From NCBI RefSeq assembly GCF_018139145.2, contig NC_059482.1, forward strand, positions 12,455,794-12,519,793: 64,000 bases of DNA. Reading direction: 5' to 3'. A program made the translations under genes and the position numbers. The DNA comes from Gymnogyps californianus (taxonomy: Eukaryota; Chordata; Aves; Accipitriformes; Cathartidae). Position 1 is the stretch's first letter; every line of letters begins with the position of its first letter. The notes below the pieces were generated by a model. That model was not told the DNA's origin and did no database searches. It saw only the letters and a program-made list of their open reading frames with translations. Positions 12,773 to 25,000 of the stretch are shown here, piece after piece.

Positions 12773-15700
12773 CCCCTGAGGAAAAGTGTTATTTGGTGGA
12801 ATTCACCTGTACTTCAGGAAATCTGAGGCAGGACAGATGGAATTATGAAGCCCTGGAAAGATATGCACTTGCTCCTAAATGGTGATGCATATGAGTCACG
12901 ATTATGAATATGAGGGAGCTTGGCTTATGAAAGTGCAGATGAGAAGGGATGTGATCCACAAGGTAATACTTCCATTTAGATGGGGTCCAGAATATGAAAA
13001 TATCTAAGGATCCATGACGACAGAGTTTTCAAGTGTGGTATCATTTGGTCATACCACTGGGTTAATACCCACTGTTTTCATGCAGTTTTACAGTATGAGG
13101 GGCAATATTTGTTTGAATATTAGATGATGGCCAGATCTAAACCAGTTTTTTTTTGTCTCTTAAGTAATGCATACCTTCTGATTCCAGTTAAATCTTATCA
13201 AATGGTCCCATATGAGTGCACCAAAAATATATTTTTTTTCTTAACTGTGAGCCACGTGTAGGGTTTTTTGAATGTATGGCTCATTTCTTTTTATAGTTTG
13301 TGCTTTCCTAAGCTCAAAACTATATAGGTTTCAGTGCCAGAAGCATAGATATGCCATTATTTCTTCATTGAACACAACTAGGGCTCAGTGATAAGCTTTC
13401 GTATTGGAATTCAGTTTATTATTTCTCATCAATAATAGATGGGATATCATCTGTAGATATCATTCAAATATTTTGCGGTCTACCCAATGATTTTCAAGTT
13501 TGGATTTGGTGGATTTGGATAGAAGTTTTCTGTATTATCTGTTAGCGTTTTACAGTTTTCATTGGAGCCTTGAAATACTCCATGCACATGATCATGCACA
13601 TTCTTTAATATCAACCTTGCAAAATTGTCCTGAAATTTTACTTTCAGGAGTCGCAAAACCTGCTTGTCTGCCACATGCCCTGAATATTGATTAAGAAACA
13701 AAGGATATTTGACAAGTTTATAAAAAATAATTATTACCCTGGGCAAATGAATAAGTAGTATTTTGATTTGCACATAGCCACTTTTGAAAACCTAGTTTAA
13801 ATGTGAGGCATTTTAAGGCAAAGCATAAAAACCCTCACAGCATGGAACACATCCAGTTAGGAATATACAGCAAGAAATAATTCTGGATTTATGAAAAAAA
13901 AACCAAAAAACCCTAGGATTTTAGGGGGAAAAAAATTTCCCCAAATTTAACTTAGAGGCTCACATCCTGTTCCTCACATTTTGGTTCAATTTGTAGGTTC
14001 ATGTATTATTTTGAGTCTGTGAAAACATTCAAAGAGAACATTGAAAAAAAAAATCAAACCTTAGTAGTTGACTTGAATGACGGGATGCTTTGGACATAGC
14101 GTTCTGGTAGAAGACTGGAGTCTAAATGATTGTGTTGTATTGTTGTTCAGTCGGAAGCAGAGAGTTTCAGATAAAGTATCTCTGCAAATTGTTTTTGTCA
14201 ACTAGGTCATTTTATTAATAATGGTGCTTCCTCATTATTGTAGCTTCTACAGGCAGTAGGCTTCATTGAACAAGCCATCTTTACTCTCCTTTTCCTGTGT
14301 GCTTTCTTATGTGGTCGGAAAAAAGATGGCTATCAACCTCTGTTTGGAATTTGGGAGAATTAGAATAAGGTCGTTAAGACATTTACATTAGATTTACTCT
14401 CTCATTATTGAATAGGTTGTATTGGTAGGTTACAAATACTTGTTCTTTTGCTATTTAAGGTGTGATAAGCAGTATTTAAGGGTTTGTGTTTGCACAGGGA
14501 TGAGTTATACTTAGCCTGGGAAAACAGCCTCGGATAAGAAAAAACTTCATGTCTTCATGACACTACAGCTAAGCTTGAAAGCTTATGATTTGTTGTAATT
14601 ATACAGATTATTCTAATTCTATCTAACTAAATAAATGACAGTAGCATTTTAGTGTACAAAAAGTAGTCCCTCTTGACTGCAACTTATAAGAGTTTTTGGA
14701 AAAAAATAAAGCAGTTGCTGTGTTCTGAGATCGGGTTCAGGCCACATGATAGCGGTAGCATCATACAGTAAAGGAGAGTAGAACAGTAGTAAAAACACCC
14801 TTCTCTTTCCTGTGTAGTCAACAATGAAGGAAGTTGTTAATTATCAGCTATAGATTTGCTTCTTGGTTTTTTCAAAGCTTACACTACCTGGTAACTTTGA
14901 TTGTAGAGTATTTTGGGCTTTACATACATTGCCTCATTAGGGAGACAATAAACCAATTTTAATATGTCTCAGTCTGCTATTTTCAGATGAAACTGTCATC
15001 ATGGGCCTTTTTTGTTACACTTCACAGCCTGGAATATTTTTTGCTTTAGTTTAGCATGTTTTCTTCTCCATATATATTGTAGTCTAGATATTAGCATTTG
15101 TAGCATTTCACTTAATGACTGCGTACAATATGTCTTTGCATTATATACCGCTTATTTTATCCAAACTAAGCAGATATTCCACCTGAACTATACAAAAATA
15201 AGATGATTAACACCTGAGTGGTATCTGGAAAGGCTGTGGGCTATCCTGTTCTGTAGGCGTAGTGGGCCAGATAATGATGTAAACATGGAGTAATGAGAAT
15301 TTATCATGCTGGAGTTGAGTTCAGAACCTATTTGGATGAGCATTGATAAAATAGTATAAATTAAAAGTCTAATAGTTTAAAATGTAACTTGGTTTACAAA
15401 ACCAGAGTAGAATATAGATACTTAGATTCTTGCCTTTTGTACTGGGTCTTTACCTACAGGTAACAGTTACAGAAGAAATAAGAAGATAAGAGCCATGCCC
15501 TAGGAATGCCTAAAGCAGATGTCTAAACAGGTGATTCTTTCCCTGGCACCCATTGTTCTCCATTGACTAGTCTGCAGGTCTGATTAACTGAGACTTGGAT
15601 ATCTCATGCTAAAATAAATAAAATCTAAATTAGATGAATTCTGTCCTTCATATCTGAATTATTAAGTCTAGTCTCTAGATCAGAGAAGTTAGAGCTATAT

Positions 15701-17997
15701 CGCAAACCACTGTGGTTACTGCTAATGATTAATGCCATCCATACAGGATTACAAAGTACCTGGTTGTTTGCCACACCTGCTGCGCTGGCAGCTTCAGCTA
15801 ATTGCGCTGTTAATAGAGGACTGACTGAATTCAAAAGGGCGATATTTACATGGCTAGTAGTGGGGGAGGAGGGAGCAAATTTCTATTGCATTTGCTAAAG
15901 GAGGGAGGGGAATTTTAGCATTACATTACATGTCTTTTTAATGACTACTGAAAACTCCCTTTTTGCTGCTACCAACCTGTCACTGCAATCAGTGAAGTTT
16001 AAATTCTTTCTGTCTTTTGAATAGCCATAGGTAGTTGCATTACTGCTAAATTTTAGATGCTGTTAACACTTAATATAAAACTCTTCAGAGAACTTGTGTG
16101 GGTTTTTTTTTTTCATTGCTTGAGCGCTTTGTGCTTTTTTCATTTGACAACTTGTGAAGAGATGAGTATTGGTGAGGTTAGGAAAAAATTATGTTGTCCA
16201 GGCACAAATGCATGTGGCAACAGTGTGGTAACATGAAATTCGGAAGCTGGTAACCTACGAATGGAGTGCACTGTGAGATCAAGTAACCTTACACTAGCCC
16301 ATTCATACCGATTTGCTGTGGTGTGCTGTCTTGAGCTTTCTTGGCATAACAGGTTTAAAAACCTAGAGGGCAGACAGCAAGGGCCCCAGCTTGACACTTC
16401 AATAATTTAAATGCAAGCTTAACTAAAGCTTAAGTTCCTCTGAGGTTGTAATGTACAGTCTGAACATATCCTAGATAATTCAAGATTTTACAGCTCTATT
16501 TTGATGCCTAATTATGGATTTAGAGACTAATTTTAGACACGTGGGTCTAAAAATGCATGCTGTAGTAATTCTAGTAAAATTTGCCAAACTTCCTTGAACT
16601 ACCTCTTGCAAAAACTTATAGGTCATGATTCAGTAAACTACTTAAATATACTTTTGGGAAAACTTGCATACTTAAAGTTGCTAAATAGCGTGGGATTATT
16701 TGTGTACTTAATCATCTGCTTGAACACTTTGAACCAGAGCTCTAACTCTTAAATTTTTACATTCTTTTTCTTATGGTGACACTTATGAAGCAGGTATAAA
16801 TCTTGCAGCTAAAATCACTGCAGCTGATGCTAAATAGAGCTCCTTTTATGCTTTTTACATGTAAGAACTGAATTTTATTATTACAGACCATGGCATATAC
16901 TGATTTAGATCAGTATCAGTTCATTCTTATTTGACACAGGTTACAATGTTACAGAATTTAGAAGAACTAGAACTGTTGGAAAAAAATAAATGGAAATATC
17001 AGAGAGCAAAATCTACCTTATATTTAAAATATATTACAACCTTTATCTAGTTGAAAAGAATACATTATTAGAAGTAATTTGAACTATGGTGGAAGAAATA
17101 CATCTGTATTATATGTATGTTAAAAGATTATGGTTAGGTGCTAGAGACTTATATGCAAAACTTTATTGGTAAATTTTGAATTTTCAGATGCTTTTGGTCA
17201 AAAAGTGTCATTTTCTATTTTGCACCAATGTCAGTAGTCTGAGTGGGTATGGGCAGTCTATATTAGAAAGTACAGCTGAAATAGTCATCGAGAGAGTAAA
17301 CTTTCTAGAGCAGATACCTATACAGAAGTATACAAGCATACCTTTTTCTAATATAACTTCTAGTTGCCAAAGAGAAATCACTTATACTAGTAAAGACTCC
17401 TTTTACACCAGTAAACTGTTCCAGTACCTAGCTGTTGGCTGGTAAGGGGATAATGCAAAAGATTTAACACCCCCCCAACCCCAACATTTTTTAAATCTTT
17501 CTGCATAAATAAATAAAAATATTTCATTTAATAAATTCTGTAACTCATGAATAGAAATTTGATTAAATTATTTTGCATAGATCTTGGAACATATATTTCT
17601 GAACTATTTTTTGTGGGAATTTTTGGGGGAGAACTAAACCAAACATACCTAAACTTTGCTACGTTTACCATTAGGTACAATTTCGGATAACGGTACCACG
17701 TTTATTCTTCTGTATGTACAATATATATCTAGAAAGAAAAAAGAGTGGAATGTAAATCATGATTATTTAAGCAAGAGAATAAACATCAAAATCATTGAAC
17801 CGAAGAATTGTATTTTCTATAATATTTGCACCTAAAATGGTTTCAGGTTTAAAAGTATACATTAATAGATTGTGTAAATAAGTGTATGCTGACCTGAAAT
17901 AGGTAACTTCTTTTGTGGAATGAGTTAATCCAGGAACTTAAATATGGATGAAGTGAAATTTCATTAAATGTAGCATCCCTCATTTGATTGTTTGAAT
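12773..17997. other. Noncoding stretch, no gene seen
   Basis: About 5.2 kb of AT-rich, stop-dense DNA. It contains short A and C runs (C run at 17470-17476). Overlapping opposite-strand frames at 13480-13773 are mutual shadows. No repeat family, RNA gene or splice pair could be supported. Confidence 0.65.
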
Positions 17998-17998
17998 C

Positions 17999-18036
17999 TT
18001 TATTATTATTGCTGCTACTACTACAATTATTATTAT

Positions 18037-18071
<35 letters not shown>

Positions 18072-18082
18072 CTCTCTCTCCC
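17999..18082. repeat. Compound (TTA)n-(CT)n microsatellite
   Basis: TTA/ATT units (17999-18040, interrupted by GCTGCTACTACTACA) pass directly into about 14 perfect CT units (18041-18069). Imperfect CT/CCC sequence follows to 18082. The open frames on both strands here are products of the repeat: poly-Y/L/S on one strand, R-E and poly-N on the other. Confidence 0.95.
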
Positions 18083-20213
18083 CAAAAGCAAATAGGATCA
18101 ACACAGTTGGGTCCTGGGTATATGAACAGATTTCAAGTATGGCAGCAAGGCAAGGACTTCTCCCTTGTATTCTGAATGTGCAAACAGTGCACAATATGCC
18201 ATGTTAATACTTCTGGATTTTTTTAAGACAGTAAAGGCTTCTTTAGTTTCAAATGCAGCATTTTCAACTATATTCCTGAGGAAAAAGGAGGTGAACTTGT
18301 AGCAGTAGCAGACAGATGTTGAAAACTCTTTGTGCATGATATATGATGCAGAAAACCTTGTCGTACTGTCATTGTCACTGACTGTGACACAATTTGCTGC
18401 CTAGGTTTTGTTTCTCAGCTTAAAGCTGCTTGAGGCTGCTAACTAGTGTACATAGCATTGCTGAGATGTTAAGAAAGAGCTTAGAGAGAAAAATGTGCAA
18501 CTTGTGGCAGAAGTTCCATCATGAAGCATTTAAATGTAGCTTGGACTCAATGGAAGGAAAAAATCTGTTAATAATTTTATATTAATGCAATGGGAACAAT
18601 ATTGACAGAATGGAAACAAGATGGCCTGATGTATCTTTTCCAGCTCTAATTCCTGGCAGCATAGATATTAAAAAAATCCCAACCAAACACAACTTGAACT
18701 AATGTTCCCATGTTGGTCTCTGCAACTATCAAAACCTTGATAATACCCAGTGGAATTACTGAGAGGCCTTATATTCCGGAAGAGAGAAACTTTGGGTATT
18801 GACAATTTAAATCAAAGGTGGATTATGACATTGTGTGCATGTGTAATTTAAATTGTGAGTTATGGAGAGTACAAATGAGGTTAGAAAAGAGCTTTAGATT
18901 GCTATAATGGCACATGAATTTTTCCTTAGTTCCCCTTTAGACTAGAATTTGTAATGTTAGGAGTCCTATCCTTGGAAATAACATTCACATGAAGACTGTT
19001 GTCCATGTATTCCCTGCTTTGAAGATCGTGCTATTAATTTGATAAAATCCAGGTTATGTGGCAGTATTTCCACTCAACCTGTTTCTTTCTTTTTTTAATG
19101 TATGCATTTAATGATTTTATTAAGGTGTGCTTCCAAATGTACCAGTGTTATAAACTTTGTGCTCTTCTAGTCAAATATAAATAATTTGGACCAGAAGCTG
19201 CATAGTAGTAACGATTACAGTGTAGACCAACAGGCAAACATAAGTAAAATGGCAAAACAGAAATCCCTTGCACATGCATCAACAGTTGGACTTAAAATAG
19301 GAATTTGTCAATCTTTAAAATTTTTTAATAGATTAATATCTTTGGGATGTATCATACAGAAGGCTTCAATAGCAGTTAACGTAATCATATGGTTACATCA
19401 GTTCCCCTTTTTACCTTTTAAAAAGGATCTTAAAGAAATCCTTACATTTAGACATGCCATAAACATGAGGTGTAAGATTTTGTTACTATAGATGTAATAC
19501 TCTTGTGTAATGTCCTTTCTTAAGGTTACCATAGCAGTATAATACTAAACAGAAGTAGAGTCTTATGTAGTTACAAATATAGGCAGTCAGCTGAAGCAAA
19601 AAAAGACACATATTGCAAATTATAAGATGGCTTTGGGGTGGATAAAGGCCTCTTAGGAGCCAAGAGGATGTTTTAAAATTTCTTCCAACTTGTCGCCTCA
19701 GTAGACTATCAATGGTCATAATCATTGTAGTGATAGAGAAAGTTTGAAAAAGTTGCTGAAAACCAGATTTCTTTAACGAAATTGTAGTACAAAGGACTGG
19801 AAATAATAATATCAATTATCCTAATTCCTAAAGAGTCCAGTGAAAAAATGCCTGAGTCACTGAAAGAAACATGTCATGATAAATGTCACTGACTTGTGTC
19901 GGTGTGCCTTTTTCCTCCTAGTTTCTTTTCTTTACACAGCTCCTTAAGTCAGACCTTAACCCTATATTACTGCCTATGCACAGGTTGGCTCTCTTCCTTT
20001 TTGCTCTGTCCTTATACAGTTTTTTTCTGAATGTTTTGCTGAAACCTTCTTGAGGAAGAAGTTATCCAGTGCCCTAGGAAAGCATGTTTTTCTTAGGTGA
20101 TTGCCACATTTGAGTCCTGAAGGCTCATTTTACTCCAGGTTAAACTATTAAGTGGAAATAACCAACAACATGTTTCACCTCAAAACAAGATTTTAATCTA
20201 TACTTGACAGAAA
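18083..20213. other. Noncoding flank upstream of the first LTR
   Basis: AT-rich sequence with one possible retroposon tail (18598-18665). Two open frames of about 100 codons at 19186-19491 (+) and 19486-19815 (-) resemble nothing that I know. Confidence 0.6.
18598..18665 (+). mobile_element. Possible worn CR1 LINE 3' tail
   Basis: The segment AAGATGGCCTGATGTATC followed by TTTTCCAGCTCTAATTCC resembles the usual CR1 3' end: a gat-ga-cct core, then 'tcccttccagctctaa', then a short terminal repeat. CR1 is the main LINE of birds. The terminal ATTCTATG-type repeat is not visible and the match is short, so this is tentative. Confidence 0.3.
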
Positions 20214-20218
20214 GAAGT
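20214..20218. repeat. Target site duplication, left
   Basis: GAAGT lies immediately before the LTR. The right flank (20796-20800) is GAAAT, a match at four of five positions. This fits the 5-bp duplication left by many avian ERV insertions, followed by one substitution. Confidence 0.6.
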
Positions 20219-20454
20219 TGTCCTGGTTTCGGCTGGGATAGAGTTAATTTTCTTCCTAGTAGCTGGTATAGTGCAGTGTTTTGGATTTAGTAGGAAAATA
20301 ATGTTGATAACACGCTGATGTTTTCAGTTGTTGCTGAGTAGCGTTTATACTAAGTCAAGGATTTTTCAGCTTCTCATGCCCAGCCAGCAAGAAGGCTGGA
20401 GGGGCACAAGAAGCTGGGAGGGGACACAGCCAGGACAGCTGACCCAGACTGGCC

Positions 20455-20500
20455 AAAGGGATATTCCATACCATATGATGTCATGCCCAGTATATAAACT
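20455..20500 (+). promoter_or_regulatory. LTR core promoter: TATA box with upstream CRE/AP-1-like site
   Basis: TATATAA sits at 20491-20497. About 13 bases upstream is TGATGTCA, close to a CRE/AP-1 element. The transcript would start near 20520. This is the expected U3 layout of an LTR. Whether it is active is unknown. Confidence 0.65.
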
Positions 20501-20668
20501 GGGGGGAGTTGGCCGGGAGGGGCGGATCGCTGCTCAGGAACTAACTGGGCATCAGTCAGTGAGTGGTGAGCAATTGCATTGTGCATCACTTGTTTTGTAT
20601 ATTCTAATTCTTTCAGTATTATTATTGTCATATTATTATTATCATTATTTTCCCTTCCTCTCTGTCCT

Positions 20669-20674
20669 ATTAAA
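20669..20674 (+). terminator. LTR poly(A) signal ATTAAA
   Basis: ATTAAA is the commonest variant of AATAAA. It lies about 175 bases after the TATA box, as expected for the R region of an LTR. Confidence 0.6.
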
Positions 20675-20795
20675 CTGTCTCTATCTCAACCCACGAGGCT
20701 TTTGTTTCTCTATTCTCTCCCCCATCCCACTGGGTGGGGGGAGTAAGCAAGCGGCTGCATGGTGCTTAGTTGCTGGCTGGGGTTAAACCACGACA

Positions 20796-20800
20796 GAAAT
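20796..20800. repeat. Target site duplication, right
   Basis: GAAAT, paired with GAAGT at 20214-20218 (one mismatch). Confidence 0.6.
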
Positions 20801-22039
20801 GTGGGAAATAAATTAGGAAAGAGATGCATGTATATTTAAAATAAAAAATATTAATACTGATGATTTCCCAAATAAAATAAGCTTTTCAAAACCTGACTCT
20901 CATGTTAAAGTAAGGAAATCCTCTTCTGTGTGTTTTTTTTGGTAGAACTTAGACTGTGTAAAGTACCTGTCCTTCTTCAAGTAATACCGGACCCTAAAAG
21001 AAGCATAGGGCTGCAACAGTGAGGACTTTGCGTATTTATGTTACTGACACAGGTGATGCAAAACTGAATAAAGGTAAGCAGTGTCGGTGCCAAGTTGAGC
21101 CACACTATTCAGATGAGAAGTTAGGAAGGAGGTGAATGGTTCTGTCAGAGATGAAAGTTTAGATGCTCTAAGGATTGCTAGTTAGAGAAACCTGAAGAAT
21201 GCAGTCACAGAAGGACAAATTCTGCTGCTATATCTTAGTTCAAATGCATACTAAAAACTTACTCCTGCCTCCACCAATCCAGGAGGATTTATAAGCCTGA
21301 CGTTTTTAAATAGATTTTGTTCATTGGGTTAAGTAATGTAGGAAGTGATTATATCAGAAAGTTTATTTCTGTTACAAGTGGGAATTCACATGAATTTAAA
21401 GTGGCATGTGTGTTCATAGCTTCTAAGGTTCTTCCAGTAGTTATAGTCTGAATGAAGTAAGAACTAATTTTGGTTGTAATATTCACTTTTTTTGTTGTTG
21501 TTGAAGTAGAATGTTTCATGTCTTTCACTGCTGGTCTGCGGATTACTTGGAGACCTCTTGATTTTGGGAATAGCAGTTGTATTTAAAAGCTGTTGACTGT
21601 AAGTGTTTTTCCCAAGAATGTCAGAGTAATTCTATTGTATATTTCTATCATCTGTTATTTAAGGGCCTGTTCACATAATTATTTTTACTGTGCCACTGCC
21701 TGAGGACTCTGCTTGTAGACCAGGATCCTATTGTATTAGGCAGATATCAACATACAAAAAAAATCCTTACTTAACGAGCTTGAAAAAATTCCTTTTATTA
21801 TTCTAATTGTCGGACTGGAAAGGTCTGACCAACTGAATTTGGACTCTGGTATCTCTTTCTCTTCTTTTTGTTGTACCTGCTCTTTTATTTTCAGTTTTTT
21901 GGTGGTCTTTCCTTCATTACTTCTGAAGCACATGTGAGATGGCCAGTAGCTTCTCTGAACTGTGTTTCCCCTCTGCCCTCGCCCTGGATTTGTGCTCCAG
22001 GCTTCCTAAAGATGTGTGAATCATGGCTAACCAGAGCAA
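20801..22039. other. Noncoding stretch, no gene seen
   Basis: AT-rich single-copy DNA downstream of the LTR. No retroviral body continues here. No gene or repeat recognised. Confidence 0.65.
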
Positions 22040-22067
22040 GGGGGGGGGGGGGGGCGGGCAGGGAGAG
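22040..22067 (+). repeat. G15 run with further G triplets (G-quadruplex-prone)
   Basis: Fifteen G in a row (22040-22054), then C, GGG, CA, GGG. This satisfies the usual four-G-tract rule for a quadruplex on the plus strand. The run is also a likely sequencing or assembly weak point. Confidence 0.85.
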
Positions 22068-25000
22068 GAGAAGAGGGAAATGGAGAATATCATGGAAGTT
22101 TTGGAGGTACTCATTTTACATTTCAATACTATGAAACACAGTGTCTAAAAGCATATACCTAGAAAATATTACTGTTTAATTAGAATCAACATTTTGAATG
22201 TGAATAGTCAAAAGTAGAGTAATTTTAAATATTTCAAGCTGGGAGTCACAGCTTTCACCTAACCTGTATGGCTATCAGAGGCCAGGATCTGCTGGACTTC
22301 TTAGGATTTCTGCTCATTTTTCATGAAAGGCAAAGAGTTAAAATGAAGATCTTGACAAAATGGTTCCTTTTACGAGAGAAATGTGAGAGTTTATTCTTTT
22401 TTTTTTCCTCTCAGAGCACTTCCAGTATTTATACCTAGTCTCCATTTAAAAAAAAATAATCTTTATTCATGTGAAGAATTTCTGTGAGAAAAATCACCAG
22501 TATCTGTGTTATCTGGCAGGTCTCTACTCTGCAATTCTCAAGCAAGTCCTGTTTTGAATTGGCAGTATCAGAATAGATGACATTATCTTTATATGGTTTT
22601 GAAAAAAGAAAACAAAAAATGTCATCAATGTGAAGGTGAACTTCAGTTGCAATGCCTGTAGGAGGAGTTTTCATGCCATTTTATCTTTGTTCAGCAACTT
22701 AGATCGTGCAAAAACTGTCTGAAGACAGATTTGTCTGGCATGAGAGTGTAATAAATGGATATCTCATAATTCTATTTCTTGTTTGGTTGGGTTTTTTTTC
22801 CCAACCAACCAGTGTGGCTTTCTTCTGTACTGAAATACGATTTCCGCCCCCGCTGAGATTCATGAATTTTACTGTTTTATTCAGGAAGAGCCTTGGTAGC
22901 TGTAGGAATAAACCTCACCTTTGTGATTTTTATAAATCATAAAGTGCTTTTTTTGCATTTGGTCCCATGACATTCTAGGTCTACCCACCAGAGGAACTAA
23001 CTGCTGTTAGTAGGTGGCATGTAAAATTTATTCTTCATTAAATATAACATTCCTTAAAATACATTTTGTGGAGTTTGTACATATAACGTCTTCCTGCAAA
23101 GAGTGGTCTTTATTTCACAGTTGCGTGAATAGCTTAAAAAATTTACTTATTTTATATATTTAACTTCCTTTGGTAACAATCTTTGAATGATGTGGTCCTG
23201 TTAGCTTATTTCCTAGTTCAGGAAACACTGAGATGCCTTTACAGCAGGCTTTGGTCTATCTGTTACTTTCAGTGTACATTTTTAAAGTGAATAACATGGA
23301 CTATTGAGCAACTCCCAGTTAAATGTCAACAGGACAGATTGAAGATGAAGGGGCACGTAACGCTGCTAGAAAGTCAGCTTGGTATTCTGTGAAGTCAATT
23401 TACGTACTTCCTGAAAGAGTTCTTGTTCCATCGTAGTCTCTCGCTCTCCACCACCTATTCTACTCTTCATCCTTAATTTTGTGAAGGTTTGCATAGCTAT
23501 GTCTGTTCTGCAGCATCCTTGTTGATTCATTGGTTAGTACGTTACAGAGACGAACTGAAAGGGAAGGGTAGGGCTGCAGGCACAAGAGAACCTTATTCTG
23601 ATTCTAATGTCCTTGTATAACTTTGCTTGTGACACCATTGTTACCTTTCCAGTGAAAAGGTCTCGTCTCCCCAAAAGTTTGCAAGTGCTTTTTGATTAGG
23701 AACATGAAATATTGCCATAAATCACCTTGAGATTAAAAAAGGGACCTACTTTAATTTAGTTCTGATGATAAATATGTCTTGGGAAAATTGATGAAGTCAC
23801 TCCTTCAACTGGATTTTGTCTTTGATTGGATGGACTAGGCAGAGTGATATAGAAAAAAATATACTTTATAGCCTAAATGTTTATATGTATCAGATCTTCT
23901 TTTATATCTGTGTAGTTGTGTTTGTCTTTCATCTTTTATTCATGTCTTTTATACATGTGGATATAAATGTTTGTTGATTGCCATATCAAAAGACAGAAGT
24001 AACATCATAACAGTCTGGATGATATACACAGTAAGACTTTATGATACTCAAAAATTTGCAAGAATTATGCTCTTGATATTTCACTGCTTGAGCCTAGATA
24101 TGGTATGTGAGATCACTAGCGACTTATAAAGCACAAAAGGGTTTGGTTTAGGAAGATGTTAGTTGAAGCCTTTCATGCTTTCCACTCTTGACAGTGATTA
24201 TAATGAAGATAATGAAGTGGCTGACAACAGAGTTTTGAAGAATGAAATATGATAAGAAAGGAATTGCACAATGGATACAAAAATGGTAGCTCAACTCAGT
24301 AGTATGTGGATAACCAAAAGAATAATTTAGAGACAGATGATTTCTCAGAATTCCAAAGTCCTGAGATATCTTTCTTAATAGTTCTGTGACAGAACTCTGT
24401 TCTATATATTTGAACTAAAAGCAAAACTATAGGTTTAAATCTCAGTAGGTCAGCTCTTTTTATCCTTTCAGAATAGAGAGAAACTATTGCAATGCAGCTT
24501 CCTGGGTAAGGCACTGCAGAATTAAGAGCTACAATCATTGAACTTCCTGACTTCTGTGATCTGGAAGTTGTCAAGGTTAACGACTGAGTTTGTTTACATT
24601 GTTTATGGAGGAGGAAGTGTAATTTATCTACTGGGACTAGGAGCTGGCTAAGACAAGGTGTGCAACAGACGCATCTCAAGGTAGGTTGTAGTTTTTTTGG
24701 ACTCTGAGAATTGCTTTAATATACTTAATTGAACAAATATTTGAATAGGCTAGCCCTTGACATCATAAGGACATGCTAGAACCATCAGAGTTATTTCTTG
24801 AATGCATGCAAACTAAAAATGTGGGTAGAGAAAATGGTAAACCATGTATTTACTTTTAAGAGTGAATGAAGAAGAATTTTTCCTCTATTCAAGATAGTGG
24901 TATATGTTTCAAACAAAAAATGTTTGGTTCCTTTTGCTCCACTTAGTTGTCCTGCAAAAAACCCAAAACCACAGGCCGGCCATGTGTACAGGATGATGAT

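Larger units (their letters stand above)
20219..20795 (+). mobile_element. Solo LTR of an avian endogenous retrovirus (ERVL-like), plus strand
   Basis: A 577-bp element that begins TGTCCTGG and ends ACCACGACA, with canonical TG/CA ends. Inside are a TATA box (20491-20497), a poly(A) signal ATTAAA (20669-20674), and a U5-like tail of about 120 bp. No gag, pol or env sequence flanks it, so it is a solo LTR, left by recombination between the two LTRs of a former provirus. I recognise the sequence as a family common in neoavian genomes; the ERVL label is from memory. The 152-codon plus-strand frame over it (20328-20786) and the shorter minus-strand frame are accidental. Confidence 0.9.

Noticed and set aside
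12754..12967. Poly-T, CCCCTGAG and a later AAG|GTAATA as an exon
   Set aside because: GAG is a very poor acceptor and the interval is not open in a convincing frame.
17849..18207. Frames with poly-N/R-E and poly-Y/L/S runs
   Set aside because: Direct translation of the (TTA)n(CT)n microsatellite.
20328..20786. 152-codon plus-strand open frame, the longest in the window
   Set aside because: It lies entirely inside the solo LTR, spans promoter, poly(A) signal and U5, and has no protein-like domain.
24296..24679. 127-codon minus-strand frame
   Set aside because: Opens at TTG, has no recognisable domain, and sits in ordinary AT-rich DNA with no splice or promoter context.
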